From Flavobacteriia bacterium (GTDB lineage: Bacteria; Bacteroidota; Bacteroidia; Flavobacteriales; Flavobacteriaceae): DNA of 64,000 nucleotides. The position numbers and the translations under genes were made by a program. Position 1 is the first letter of the stretch. Each line of letters opens with the position of its first letter. The DNA lies in contig RDYL01000006.1 of assembly GCA_004293165.1 (NCBI GenBank), forward strand, positions 62,001 through 126,000, written 5' to 3'. The notes beneath the pieces were generated by a model. It had not been told where the DNA came from. It did no database searches and worked only from the letters and a program-made list of their open reading frames with translations. This document shows positions 46,701-55,814 of this stretch, piece after piece.

Positions 46701-49700
46701 CATTATTCCTGACCTATATATAACTTCTCGTTTTTATGCGGATGAAGATCTAATAACTGAAGTTAAGACAATCCAATTAAAAAATGGAAAAACTGTTTTT
46801 ACTTTTAACAAAGATGTAAAATATTTGAATAGTCTAACATTCCATTTCTCAACTATATGGGAAAATGAAGGATATCAGAAATTGCATCAAATTAAAAATA
46901 ACACAACCGAAAATAAATTACAAATTGAAATTGAGAGTTTACGAAACAAAATAGAACCAGGAAGCACCGAAAATTGGTCCTTTAAAATTACTAATCCAAA
47001 ACTTCAGGCTGAAATTTTAGCCAGCATGTATGACAGTTCTTTAGATCAATTTGCCAAAAGCTATTGGGATGATTTTATTTTTCAAGTGAATAATTCGTAT
47101 CCGAATACTCCACAAATAGTAAGCTATCAGCAAAATAGCTATTTAAACTTAAACAAATTTAGCACACAGAGAAATCACTTTGCGATTTTTAAAAGAAATC
47201 CCGAACTATATTGGTTTGGATTTGATTTTAATGACCCTAAAAACAATTATACTCTTAAAAATTATCAGAGAAGAATAAGTAATGTAAATGAAATTCCTAA
47301 AAACTCTAAATTTATAACTGGAATTGTTCAAGATGAATTGGGACCAATTGCTGGAGCAAATGTATACATTAAAGGAACCAACAGAGGCACTACAACAGAT
47401 TTTGATGGCGAGTTTTCTATTGAAGCTGCTAAAGGAGAAATTATTGTTATTAGTTATACAGGTAAAAAATTAGAGGAAATATCGATAGAGCAAGCAAAAA
47501 ATATAGAAATAAATTTAAATGATGATGTTGTAGAAGGAGTTGATGTTGTTGTTGTAGGATATGGCAGCACAACAAAAGTAGCATTCACGGGAACAGCTAC
47601 TAGTGTTTATATGGACATGGAAGAATCTTACGATGGCTATTTATCAAAAGCTCTCAGAGGAGAAGTTGCTGGCGTCTATGTTAATAAAGGCTCAGGAGCA
47701 CCTGGTAGTAATGATACTATTCGTATTCGCGGTTTTGGTTCTGTAAACGGAAATAAAAATCCACTTTATATTATTGATGGCGTTCCTGTTTCTGGAGATG
47801 CTTTGAATTTAGACCCAAATAATATTGAATCATTAAATGTTTTAAAAGATGCCGCAGCTACTTCAATCTATGGTTCTAGAGGTGCAAATGGTGTTATTTT
47901 AATTACAACAAAAAACGCTTTAAAAGAATTAGCTCAAGTTAAAACTAGAAGTAATTTTAATGAAACTGCTTTCTTTTATCCTCACATCAAAACAGACAGT
48001 AATGGGAAATTTTCTTTCCAATTTACTTCACCCGAATCCTTAACTAAATGGAAATTGCGCTTATTTGGTCACAATAAAAATTTAGAATCGGGCTATTTTG
48101 AATCGAGCATTATTTCGCAAAAAGATGTTATGATTCAAACCAATATGCCTCGTTTTGTTCGTGAAAAAGATGAAATTACTTTAACCGCTAAAGTGGTTAA
48201 TTTAACTAATGAAATAAAATCAGGCAACGCCATGTTATTGCTATTTGATGCAACCACTATGCAACCTATTGATGCAATTGCTAATAATAGTTCTAATGTA
48301 AAAGCTTTTAATTGTAAATCAAAAGAAAGTGTTCCTGTTTCTTGGACAGTTACAATTCCAGAAGGAGTTCAAGGATTACAATATAAAATAGTAGCTAAAT
48401 CAGGTAATTTCTCAGACGGAGAGGAAAACATCTTACCTGTAATGAGCAATAAAGTCTTACTTACGGAAAGTATTCCGATTTGGGTTAAAGGCAATTCAAA
48501 AAAAGAATATGTTTTTGATAATCTAAAAAATAACGATTCTAAAACTTTAAAAAATCATTTGTTTGCATTAGAATACACTTCTAATCCAACATGGCTTGCT
48601 CTTCAATCATTACCTTATTTGATGGAATATCAACACGAATGCGCAGAGCAAACTTTTTCAAGGTATTATGGGAACTTTATAGCAACTGAAATTATTTCAA
48701 GTAATCCGAAAATAGCTTCTTTGTTTGAATCTTGGAAAACTAATCCAAAAGCAGTTTCAAAACTTACTCAAAACGAAGAATTAAAGTCTATTGTTTTAAA
48801 TGAAACTCCATGGTTATTAGATGCCGAAAGCGAAGAACTAAAAAACAAACGTTTAGCGCTACTGATGGATTTAAACACCATGAAAGAATCACAAGACAAA
48901 ACCATCAAAAAAATAGAAGAAAAACAATTAGATTCTGGTGGATTTGCCTGGTTTGATGGCGGAGAAGAAAATATTTTTATCACCCAACATATTATTTCTG
49001 GATTTGGACATTTAAGTAAAATGTTCCCTGAAAAAAAATCGGAATTTAAAAATATAACTTCAAAAGCAATTCCTTATTTGGATAATAAATACATAAATCA
49101 AAGTACGCTTAAAAATGAACGAATTAATTATTACGCTTATTCCAACTTACATTATTTATATGCTAGAAGTTTTTATTTAGAAGAATTTCCAATTTCTAAA
49201 AAAATTGATTCTATTATTGACGTTCAAAAAGTGGAGTTTAAAGCCAATTGGATAAACTATTCTTTATACCAAAAAGGTTTATTAGCTTTAACGATGAATC
49301 GATTTGGCGATAAAAAATTCGCGGAGAAAATCATTTCAAATTTAAAAGAAACAGTAGCTCGAAATGATGATTTTGGTATGTATTGGATTGAAAACAAGAA
49401 TGGGTATTATTGGTACCAATCGGCAATAGAAACTCAAGCTTTATTGATAGAAGCCTTTTCTGAAATAGAAAAAGACAAAAAGTTTGTAGATGAAATGAAG
49501 GTTTGGTTATTAAAGCAAAAACAATTAAAACATTGGCCAACTACAAAAGCTACAACTGAAGCCATTTATGCCTTATTATTACAAGGAACTGACTGGACAA
49601 GCATTAAAGACAATACCAAATTTAAAATTGGAAACGAAAAAGTATTGACAAAAAAACTATCAGAAAAAGATAAAGATGCAAGTACTGGATATATAAAAAT

Positions 49701-50256
49701 GAATTGGAAACCAGAAGAAATTTCGAAAGAAATGGGTCAAATATCCGTTGAAAACAAATCGAATATTGCTGGTTTTGGTGGATTATATTGGCAATATTTT
49801 GAAGACTTAGAAGCAATAAAATCGGATAGTACCTCAACACTTTCGATTACAAAAAACCTTTATAAAAAAACCAAAACTACAGAAGGAGACAAATTAGTTG
49901 ACCTAAATTCTGAAAATGTAAAAATTGGGGATTTAATTACCATTCGACTCATAATTAAAACGGATAATGATTTAGAATTCGTTCATTTAAAAGATTTAAG
50001 AGCATCTTGTTTTGAACCTGTTGATGTAATTTCGAAGTATGAATGGAAAGATGGCATTAGTTTTTACAGAAGTACGAAAGATGTAGCCACCCATTTCTTC
50101 TTTGATAAAATTAAAACAGGAACCTATGTTTTGGAATATGATGTTAGAGTAAATAATTCAGGCGTATTTAATGACGGAATTGCAACTATACAAAGCATGT
50201 ATGCGCCAGAATTTTCAAGTCACTCCATAAATACAAAACTCAATATTCAAAAGTAA
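43720..50256 (+). CDS. Alpha-2-macroglobulin family protein with inserted SusC-like plug module
   Basis: A 2178-residue exported protein with a signal peptide (RKILLLILLVNSFNLYSQ). Residues 20-480 are a long helical and MG1-like N-terminal part. MG2-type sequence (MIYFDRAIYRPGQKIFYKG) begins at M584, and further macroglobulin domains follow to about 1190. Residues about 1199-1270 are a carboxypeptidase-like regulatory domain (GPIAGANVYIKGTNRGTTTD), and about 1288-1398 are a SusC/TonB plug (LRGEVAGVYV ... NPLYIIDGVPV ... GSRGANGVILITT). The A2M domain starts near 1415 (FFYPHIKTDSNGKFSF), and the thioester motif C1641-AEQ is intact. There is no TonB barrel. The insert sits where the protease bait region is expected. 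Confidence 0.9.
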   Translation: MRKILLLILLVNSFNLYSQYDDKWKEVYRYELDGKVKSAQEKVQEIYKKAKRKNDETQIIKCFFYLSKFEQVFDEKAQSTIINNLQKEINEAKPVSKAVLQYVYIIIIDEYYQRNNYNFNKRTNLENQKNKDFLTWTEADFNAQIEKNYDNLLSNENELRNTSIEKIKEIFDISSSVDIKNFSVYDFLAQKKGDHLKSTITSWKQKKSIDFKSEIEIFYENPDSFVKYNTKKLEDDNLKKLITLLQNNEKYYLNQKNYEKLDFAYYERLKFIKETFWDEEFYLKKATSLEKTTTNLFLKQLLRVDRAWHYYNKTYKKGEFNSYTSTLKLVDTILNTKVNVNALAEAEKIKIEINNKHLEIKLPKTSYPKQNNRAFVNFKNIDSLTISYYELPQKLNYLFKNNYYYNNTEKLNKDSIINAFLLKNKVFKTQKVVLPNKRDYFEYSTEILLEKLDVGNYLIYIETPNDTISTKKVFDYTILQVTNLYVIEDNEENKDAFYIYDRKLGKPLEDVKIASEEENIKTNANGNAYFKHKWRIKDKKYSNDILITSKNDSLSINYNRNFLSTNEINNKSVDDYENWEAKAMIYFDRAIYRPGQKIFYKGVIIQKKDAVKNVVPFVTVHVTISDVNNTKLKEYDVQTNEFGSFSGEFDIPKNTLTGEFSIEIEEPDNYEQDSKYYNKKEEEHEFWDNVDFESYTEFKFKVEEYKRPTFEVNFDEIKENYTVGDTIKIKGNAKALAGNNITNAKIKYSISKNCYSKTKSIPFDENYIDSETTTDENGNFTIQFVASDSIIRNEEIETLNFGINVNVTDIQGETRSASQNIVVGKEMLKMYLNVNSELISEENNKLTISATTLNNYPIEANGTIKIYELKKKNFLKGRLYSIPEIQTISKEDFQQLFPYEPYDKSDEEVQEVLVKTFSFDTKTTKEITLEFLKNYRNSNFKIVAEAYDLKNNLITNQREISVKSKQYPYSEKELLTYKDISESKSKYYTIEIQSIIPDLYITSRFYADEDLITEVKTIQLKNGKTVFTFNKDVKYLNSLTFHFSTIWENEGYQKLHQIKNNTTENKLQIEIESLRNKIEPGSTENWSFKITNPKLQAEILASMYDSSLDQFAKSYWDDFIFQVNNSYPNTPQIVSYQQNSYLNLNKFSTQRNHFAIFKRNPELYWFGFDFNDPKNNYTLKNYQRRISNVNEIPKNSKFITGIVQDELGPIAGANVYIKGTNRGTTTDFDGEFSIEAAKGEIIVISYTGKKLEEISIEQAKNIEINLNDDVVEGVDVVVVGYGSTTKVAFTGTATSVYMDMEESYDGYLSKALRGEVAGVYVNKGSGAPGSNDTIRIRGFGSVNGNKNPLYIIDGVPVSGDALNLDPNNIESLNVLKDAAATSIYGSRGANGVILITTKNALKELAQVKTRSNFNETAFFYPHIKTDSNGKFSFQFTSPESLTKWKLRLFGHNKNLESGYFESSIISQKDVMIQTNMPRFVREKDEITLTAKVVNLTNEIKSGNAMLLLFDATTMQPIDAIANNSSNVKAFNCKSKESVPVSWTVTIPEGVQGLQYKIVAKSGNFSDGEENILPVMSNKVLLTESIPIWVKGNSKKEYVFDNLKNNDSKTLKNHLFALEYTSNPTWLALQSLPYLMEYQHECAEQTFSRYYGNFIATEIISSNPKIASLFESWKTNPKAVSKLTQNEELKSIVLNETPWLLDAESEELKNKRLALLMDLNTMKESQDKTIKKIEEKQLDSGGFAWFDGGEENIFITQHIISGFGHLSKMFPEKKSEFKNITSKAIPYLDNKYINQSTLKNERINYYAYSNLHYLYARSFYLEEFPISKKIDSIIDVQKVEFKANWINYSLYQKGLLALTMNRFGDKKFAEKIISNLKETVARNDDFGMYWIENKNGYYWYQSAIETQALLIEAFSEIEKDKKFVDEMKVWLLKQKQLKHWPTTKATTEAIYALLLQGTDWTSIKDNTKFKIGNEKVLTKKLSEKDKDASTGYIKMNWKPEEISKEMGQISVENKSNIAGFGGLYWQYFEDLEAIKSDSTSTLSITKNLYKKTKTTEGDKLVDLNSENVKIGDLITIRLIIKTDNDLEFVHLKDLRASCFEPVDVISKYEWKDGISFYRSTKDVATHFFFDKIKTGTYVLEYDVRVNNSGVFNDGIATIQSMYAPEFSSHSINTKLNIQK

Positions 50257-50264
50257 ACCATAAA

Positions 50265-50292
50265 AAAACGTCCCGAATAATCGGGACGTTTT
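50265..50292. terminator. Bidirectional terminator between macroglobulin and DPP genes
   Basis: AAAACGTCCCGA / TCGGGACGTTTT, a 12-bp perfect stem with an ATAA loop between convergent stop codons. Confidence 0.9.
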
Positions 50293-50312
50293 AATTTTAT
50301 TGTATTTTAAAA

Positions 50313-52460
50313 TTACTTCACAATTGTCATTTCGTCTACAATGTGTTTAGCACCTGAGAAATTCTCAATTACCCATAACACATAACGAATATCAACGTTG
50401 ATTGTTCTTTGTAATTTTTTGTCAAAGATTACGTCACCTGCCATCGCTTCGATGTTTCCGTCGAATGCTAAACCGATTAACTCACCTTTTCCATTTAATA
50501 CTGGAGAACCTGAATTTCCACCTGTAATATCATTATCAGTTAAGAAACAAACGTGTAAAGAACCGTCTTTATCTGCATAACGACCATATTCTTTTTTAGC
50601 GCTCATATCTAATACTTTAGTAGGTAAATCAAATTCTAAATCACCTTTTTTGTATTTTTTAACCTGACCTGCTAATGTAGTGTAGTTATTAATAGTTGCA
50701 TCATTACGTTTGTCTGCAGGTAAAGAACGAACTTTTCCATAAGTTAAACGCAACGTTGAATTTGCATCTGGATATTTGATTTCACCAATTTTAGATTCTC
50801 TTAATCCTTCTACTAATAAACGGAAAGACGCACCAAAATCGTTTTGTGCTTTCATTAACTCATCACTTCTTTTTCCAAAATGAGTTGTTAAATCATTAGA
50901 TAAAGCATATAATGGGTCATTTGCTAATAAAGTTTCTGATGGTAAATCTAAAAATGCTTTTACTTTTTCTTTTGAAGTAAAAATACTTAAATCGAAAGCA
51001 GCATTTACATATTTAGTAAAATCTCCGTTGTTCTCTTTAGCTAATTTTTCAACCATTGGAGCTAAAGTATAACCTGCCTTTTTGCTATATAAACTTAATT
51101 GTGCAGCTAAAATATCTTTCTCCGCAGGAATGTGTAATTCTTTGTACATTTCATCTACCATTTCTAAAATAGCTGGAGCCATTTCAGCACGTTTAGCAGC
51201 GTCAGCTTTAACGTAAGCATCGAATTGTCTTCCTAAACCTCTACTAACAGTTCCAAAAGCAGAAGTTCTGAATAATTGTTGTAAATAATTATCATGACGC
51301 GATTTTTCATTCGTCATAGCATAATATTTATTGATTGTAGGAACTACATTACCATATTTAGCTTTGTTAGCTGGTTGGTTTGCCCATTTGTGGAATTTAG
51401 CTTCTTGAGCTGCTTTCGTTTTAGCTGTACCAAATTTTGATAACGCATCAATCATTCCTTGACGGTTTTTCCAGTAGTTAGCTACTCCTGCAAATTTAGA
51501 AGCATATACAAGGTTTAAAGCATCTGATTGAACCATGTATTTTTTCATGTTGTCCATTCCTGTTTTTGAACCTTCAACCCAAGCTGGGTAAGCAAATTTT
51601 ACGTTTTGCTCAATTCCACCTGCTGGCATCCAACGGTTAGTTCTACCTGGATAACCTAAAATCATAGCGAAATCATTTTCTTTAACACCACCTAAATTAA
51701 CTGGTAAATGGTGTTTTGGTTTTAATGGAACATTGCTTGTAGCATATTCAGCTGGATTTCCATTCGCATCAGCATATACTCTAAACATAGAGAAATCTGC
51801 TGTATGACGTGGCCATTCCCAGTTGTCTGTATCACCACCAAATTTTCCTAAACTTTCTGGTGGAGTTCCTACTAAACGAACATCTTTATAATCTTGGTAA
51901 ACAAAATAGTAATATTCGTTTCCTTGAAAAAACGGACGAACAGAAACTGTATATTTTCCGCCTTCGTTGTTTTCTTTTTCAATTTTAGCGATTTCTGCGT
52001 TGATAGCTTTTTCTCTATCAGCTTCGCTCATACTTGGATTAACTACAGACAAGATTCTTTTTGTACAATCATCCATACGAACAAAGAAACGTACAAATAA
52101 GCTAGAAGGTTTTAATTCATCTGCTTTGGTTTTAGCCCAATAACCATCTTTTAAATAGTTTTTTTCTGCAGAAGATAATTCTGCAATTGCATCATATCCG
52201 CAGTGGTGATTGGTTAAAACTAATCCGTCTTTTGAAATCATTTCAGCAGTACATCCACCATTAAATTGCACAATAGCATCTTTTAAACTGTGGTTGTTAA
52301 TACTGTAAATTTCTTCGGCTGTTAATTGCAAGCCCATTTTTTGCATGTCGCGGTGATTTAAACGCTCAATGAACATTAAAAACCACATTCCTTCATCTGC
52401 TTTTACCGAAGCTGGTACAAGCATAATAGCAGAAACGATAAATAATAATAATTTTTTCAT
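50313..52460 (-). CDS. S46 family dipeptidyl-peptidase, DPP7 type
   Basis: A 715-residue periplasmic serine exopeptidase releasing N-terminal dipeptides. A signal peptide (KLLLFIVSAIMLVPASVKA) is followed by the chymotrypsin-like first half with His85 (LTNHHCGYD) and the Asp region GGDTDNWEWPRH, a helical insert, and the Ser650 region (ITGGNSGSPVLNGKGELIGL). The residue 18 after the catalytic Ser is Gly668, as in DPP7, which prefers hydrophobic P1 residues; DPP11 has Arg there. It is monocistronic. Confidence 0.92.
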   Translation of the reverse strand: MKKLLLFIVSAIMLVPASVKADEGMWFLMFIERLNHRDMQKMGLQLTAEEIYSINNHSLKDAIVQFNGGCTAEMISKDGLVLTNHHCGYDAIAELSSAEKNYLKDGYWAKTKADELKPSSLFVRFFVRMDDCTKRILSVVNPSMSEADREKAINAEIAKIEKENNEGGKYTVSVRPFFQGNEYYYFVYQDYKDVRLVGTPPESLGKFGGDTDNWEWPRHTADFSMFRVYADANGNPAEYATSNVPLKPKHHLPVNLGGVKENDFAMILGYPGRTNRWMPAGGIEQNVKFAYPAWVEGSKTGMDNMKKYMVQSDALNLVYASKFAGVANYWKNRQGMIDALSKFGTAKTKAAQEAKFHKWANQPANKAKYGNVVPTINKYYAMTNEKSRHDNYLQQLFRTSAFGTVSRGLGRQFDAYVKADAAKRAEMAPAILEMVDEMYKELHIPAEKDILAAQLSLYSKKAGYTLAPMVEKLAKENNGDFTKYVNAAFDLSIFTSKEKVKAFLDLPSETLLANDPLYALSNDLTTHFGKRSDELMKAQNDFGASFRLLVEGLRESKIGEIKYPDANSTLRLTYGKVRSLPADKRNDATINNYTTLAGQVKKYKKGDLEFDLPTKVLDMSAKKEYGRYADKDGSLHVCFLTDNDITGGNSGSPVLNGKGELIGLAFDGNIEAMAGDVIFDKKLQRTINVDIRYVLWVIENFSGAKHIVDEMTIVK

Positions 52461-52594
52461 AATAAATATGTGTTCTTTTGATTTGTGGGGCGAATATACT
52501 CAAAAATAAGATTTTGATAAAATTATCCTATGAAAATCAGGCTCATTTGAATCAATTTTAACTTTTTATTACGATAACCGCATTAAAAACAAAA

Positions 52595-52619
52595 AAGCAC
52601 CTTCAAATAGAAGATGCTC
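52595..52619 (-). terminator. Terminator downstream of obg
   Basis: AGCACCTTC / GAAGATGCT with one mismatch and a five-base loop, followed by a T-run in the minus direction. It lies about 24 bases beyond the obg stop. Confidence 0.75.
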
Positions 52620-52642
52620 TTGTTTCGTAATTATAGGATAAA

Positions 52643-53653
52643 TTATTTTTCTTCAACATTTAACATTTGCCACAATTTGTCTTTCAACTCTTGTAAACCT
52701 TGTTGTGCCACTGAAGAAATAAATAAATAAGGTGTTCCTTTAAATTCTTTGTCCAATTGTTTCTTTAATTCTGCTTTTAATTCGTCGTCTAACATATCAC
52801 ATTTTGAAATCACAATCAAACGATCTTTGTCTAACATTTCTGGGTTATAACGACGTAATTCATCTAGCAGAATTTCGTATTCTTTCTTAATATCATCTGC
52901 ATCTGCAGGAACTAAAAATAACAACGTTGAATTACGTTCAATATGACGCAAAAAGTAATGTCCTAATCCTTTTCCTTCTGCTGCACCTTCAATAATTCCT
53001 GGAATATCAGCCATTACAAACGATTGAAAATCTCTGTAAGCTACAATTCCTAAATTTGGCTTTAAAGTGGTAAATGGATAATCCGCAATTTTTGGCTTAG
53101 CCGAAGTTAATACTGAAAGTAAAGTTGATTTTCCAGCATTTGGAAAACCTACCAAACCTACGTCTGCTAATACTTTTAATTCTAAAGTAACGTCTACTTC
53201 TTTTACTGGCATTCCTGGCTGTGCATAACGAGGTGTTTGATTGGTTGAACTTCTGAAATTCCAGTTTCCTAAACCACCTTTTCCTCCTTCTGCGATAATT
53301 TTAACCTCATCATGCGCTGTAATTTCGAACAAAACATCTCCTGTTTCTTGGTCTTTTACAACGGTTCCTAATGGCACTTCAATGTATTTATCTTCACCAT
53401 CATGACCCGTACTTCTTGAACTTCCTCCATCACCTCCGTGACCAGCACGCATGTGTTTCAAAAATTTCAAATGAAATAAAGTCCAAAGGTTTTTATTTCC
53501 TTTTATATATACGTGTCCTCCACGACCACCATCTCCACCATCGGGTCCGCCTTTTTCAATAAACTTTTCTCTGTGTAAATGCGACGACCCTTTTCCTCCC
53601 TTTCCGGAAGAAACATATATTTTTACGTAGTCTACAAAATTTCCCTCTGTCAT
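52643..53653 (-). CDS. obgE: GTPase Obg/CgtA
   Basis: A 336-residue ribosome-assembly GTPase. The glycine-rich Obg fold ([34 protein letters not shown]) covers residues 1-158. The G domain follows with G1 [14 protein letters not shown]3 [17 protein letters not shown] and G4 VISKCD. It is the short form without the C-terminal OCT domain. The gene lies downstream of a repeat-containing gap and is read with the adk/hpt side of the chromosome. Confidence 0.95.
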   Translation of the reverse strand: MTEGNFVDYVKIYVSSGKGGKGSSHLHREKFIEKGGPDGGDGGRGGHVYIKGNKNLWTLFHLKFLKHMRAGHGGDGGSSRSTGHDGEDKYIEVPLGTVVKDQETGDVLFEITAHDEVKIIAEGGKGGLGNWNFRSSTNQTPRYAQPGMPVKEVDVTLELKVLADVGLVGFPNAGKSTLLSVLTSAKPKIADYPFTTLKPNLGIVAYRDFQSFVMADIPGIIEGAAEGKGLGHYFLRHIERNSTLLFLVPADADDIKKEYEILLDELRRYNPEMLDKDRLIVISKCDMLDDELKAELKKQLDKEFKGTPYLFISSVAQQGLQELKDKLWQMLNVEEK

Positions 53654-53660
53654 TTTTTCT

Positions 53661-53782
53661 TAGTGTTCAGTCATCAGTGTTTAGTGATTTTTTAACCTTC
53701 AAAAACCTCTTTTCTGATAACAATTTGTTATTATCAATGAACACTATTTAGAACTGATTACTAAATACTGAACACTGAATAC
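53661..53782. repeat. Inverted repeat cluster related to the CAGTGTT heptamer
   Basis: The 136-base gap between obg and the CNNM-type gene is made of short words: TAGTGTTCA at 53661-53669 and its inverse TGAACACTA at 53738-53746, CAGTGTT and AACACTG copies, and a GATAACAA / TTGTTATTATC stem between them. The words match the TTCAGTG arrays at 31195 and 34143. Confidence 0.6.
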
Positions 53783-53789
53783 TTTCTTT

Positions 53790-55064
53790 TTATTCTTTTA
53801 AATTGGTAATTAAAATTTTATCAATTTTAACACCATCCATATCGATAACTTCGAACTCTAGTTTGTTCCAAATTAACTTTTGTCCTTGTTTTGGGATTAT
53901 CCCTAATTCTGTTATGATTAATCCGCTAACTGTTGTTACTTCGTAATCACCTGTTAACTCATCCATATCGAAATAAGTTAAGAAATCATGTAACGAATAA
54001 TGTCCGTCAACTAACCACGAACCGTCTTCTCTTGCCACAATTTTAAATTCGTCTTCATAGAAATCAGCCGCATCTCCTACTAACGCCTCTAAAATATCAT
54101 TCAATGTAATTATTCCTTGAAAAACACCATGTTCATCAGTAACCAAAGCATAATGCACTTTTGAAATTTTAAAATTTTCCAATGCTTTATAGGCTGAAGT
54201 TTGTTCGATAAAATAAACAGGTTCTCTTGTAATTGCTTTTAAATCAAAGTTTCCTTTTTCAAAACCTGAAAACAAATCTTTTAACAAAACGATTCCTTCC
54301 ACATCGTCTAAATTATCCGCACAAACGGGATAAACCGAATGCAATTCATCTAAAACTTTTACTTTAATCTCTTCGATAGAATCTTCGTACGACAAATACA
54401 CAATCGAATTTCGGTGCGTCATTAACGAATTTACTTTTCTGTCGCCAATATGGAAAACACGTTCCACAATATCTTGTTCAATTTCTTGAACTTCTCCTAC
54501 TTCTGTTCCTTCTTTAATAATGGCTTTGATTTCTTCTTCGGTAACTTTGCCATCAGCGGTTGGTTTTATTTTAAGTATTTTCAATAAAAACTCGGTTGAA
54601 GTAGTTAACAACCATATAAAAGGCATTGTAATCGTGGAAACTAATTTCATTGGAACGGCAAATGCTTTGGCAATTCCTTCAGGATAATTTAAACCAATTC
54701 TTTTGGGTAATAATTCTCCTAAAACTAATGAGAAAAAAGTTAAAACCACAACCACAATTCCTACCGCAACAGAATTAGCATACGGTTTTAATGCTTCAAA
54801 AGTGGCTACAAAGTTTTGAACATCTGTAGTAATTTTATCTCCAGAATAAATACCCGTTAAAATTCCGATTAAGGTAATTCCGATTTGAACCGTTGATAAA
54901 AATTCGTTGGGCGAATTAGCTAAATCTAAAGCTGCTTTAGCATTTTTATTTCCTTTTTTAGCCGCTGTTTCCAATCGGTTTTTACGCGCTGAAATCAATG
55001 CAATTTCCGACATTGAAAAAACACCGTTTAAAAGAATTAGAAAAAGAATGATTAAAATTTCCAT
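53790..55064 (-). CDS. CNNM/CorC-type hemolysin-family membrane protein
   Basis: A 424-residue protein. The DUF21/CNNM membrane domain (residues 1-190) has the SARKNRLETAAKKGNKNA stretch after helix 1. Paired CBS domains follow (about 205-330: SLMTHRNSIVYLSYEDSIEE, HYALVTDEHGVFQGIITLND), and a CorC_HlyC domain closes the protein (DGSWLVDGHYSLHDFLTYFD). These proteins are linked to Mg2+ or Co2+ export; the older hemolysin label is historic. Confidence 0.9.
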   Translation of the reverse strand: MEILIILFLILLNGVFSMSEIALISARKNRLETAAKKGNKNAKAALDLANSPNEFLSTVQIGITLIGILTGIYSGDKITTDVQNFVATFEALKPYANSVAVGIVVVVLTFFSLVLGELLPKRIGLNYPEGIAKAFAVPMKLVSTITMPFIWLLTTSTEFLLKILKIKPTADGKVTEEEIKAIIKEGTEVGEVQEIEQDIVERVFHIGDRKVNSLMTHRNSIVYLSYEDSIEEIKVKVLDELHSVYPVCADNLDDVEGIVLLKDLFSGFEKGNFDLKAITREPVYFIEQTSAYKALENFKISKVHYALVTDEHGVFQGIITLNDILEALVGDAADFYEDEFKIVAREDGSWLVDGHYSLHDFLTYFDMDELTGDYEVTTVSGLIITELGIIPKQGQKLIWNKLEFEVIDMDGVKIDKILITNLKE

Positions 55065-55083
55065 AATTAAAATTATAAAAAAA

Positions 55084-55114
55084 GAGCTAAAATCCTAAAT
55101 TACGGAAATAGCTC
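55084..55114 (-). terminator. Terminator downstream of adk
   Basis: GAGCTA / TAGCTC with a further inner TCC/GGA pairing, followed in the minus direction by a T-run. It lies about 67 bases past the adk stop and just ahead of the CNNM-type gene. Confidence 0.65.
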
Positions 55115-55180
55115 CTTTTCTGTGTGCAAATATCGAAAAAAAAATCGAAAGACCGAAATTTTTCTCTCAGGCCTTATTTA

Positions 55181-55756
55181 TTATTGAAACGTATCTAAAA
55201 CTAAACTCAATCTTTCGGTTACTTCATCAATAGCACCAATACCATCCACTGCATGAAATTTGTGTTGCGATTTGTAATAATCCATTAGAGGCGCCGTTTT
55301 TTCGTTGTATTCTTGGTAACGATTTCTGATTTTTTCTTCATCTTGATCGTCGGGTCTTCCTGAAGTTTTTCCTCTTTCTAACAAACGTTGCACTAAGATT
55401 TCATCATTCGCTTCCAAAGCAACTGTAGCTGTAATTTCTTGATTTTTACCTTCTAAAAACTTATCTAAAGCTTCAGCTTGTGCAATAGTTCTTGGAAAAC
55501 CATCAAATAAAAAACCTGCAGCTTGTGGATTTTTATCCACTTCGCTTTGCAACATTTTAATAGTTACTTCATCAGGTACTAAATCTCCTTTATCCATAAA
55601 AGTTTTAGCTAATCTTCCTAAATCAGTATCATTTTTAATATTAAATCTAAAAATATCTCCAGTAGATAAATGTACTAAATTGTATTTGTGTTTTAAAAAA
55701 TCGGCTTGCGTTCCTTTCCCTGCTCCTGGCTTACCAAATAATACGATATTGATCAT
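55181..55756 (-). CDS. adk: Adenylate kinase
   Basis: A 191-residue phosphotransferase (ATP + AMP to 2 ADP). The P-loop is GKPGAGKGTQ (residues 8-17), followed by STGDIFRFN, the signature FLFDGFPRTIAQAEAL and the short LID type (LLERGKTSGRPDDQDEEKIR) without zinc ligands. In many bacteria adk is in the spc operon; here it follows hpt instead, 58 bases downstream. Confidence 0.96.
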   Translation of the reverse strand: MINIVLFGKPGAGKGTQADFLKHKYNLVHLSTGDIFRFNIKNDTDLGRLAKTFMDKGDLVPDEVTIKMLQSEVDKNPQAAGFLFDGFPRTIAQAEALDKFLEGKNQEITATVALEANDEILVQRLLERGKTSGRPDDQDEEKIRNRYQEYNEKTAPLMDYYKSQHKFHAVDGIGAIDEVTERLSLVLDTFQ

Positions 55757-55814
55757 TGTTTTAGTTGTGTTTAAAAATTTTGGTCTTTATTCTATTTTCT
55801 TTGTTCTGTCTTCT

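Noticed and set aside
47309..47920. A separate TonB-dependent receptor gene
   Set aside because: The plug region is in frame within the macroglobulin, has no start codon context of its own and no barrel after it.
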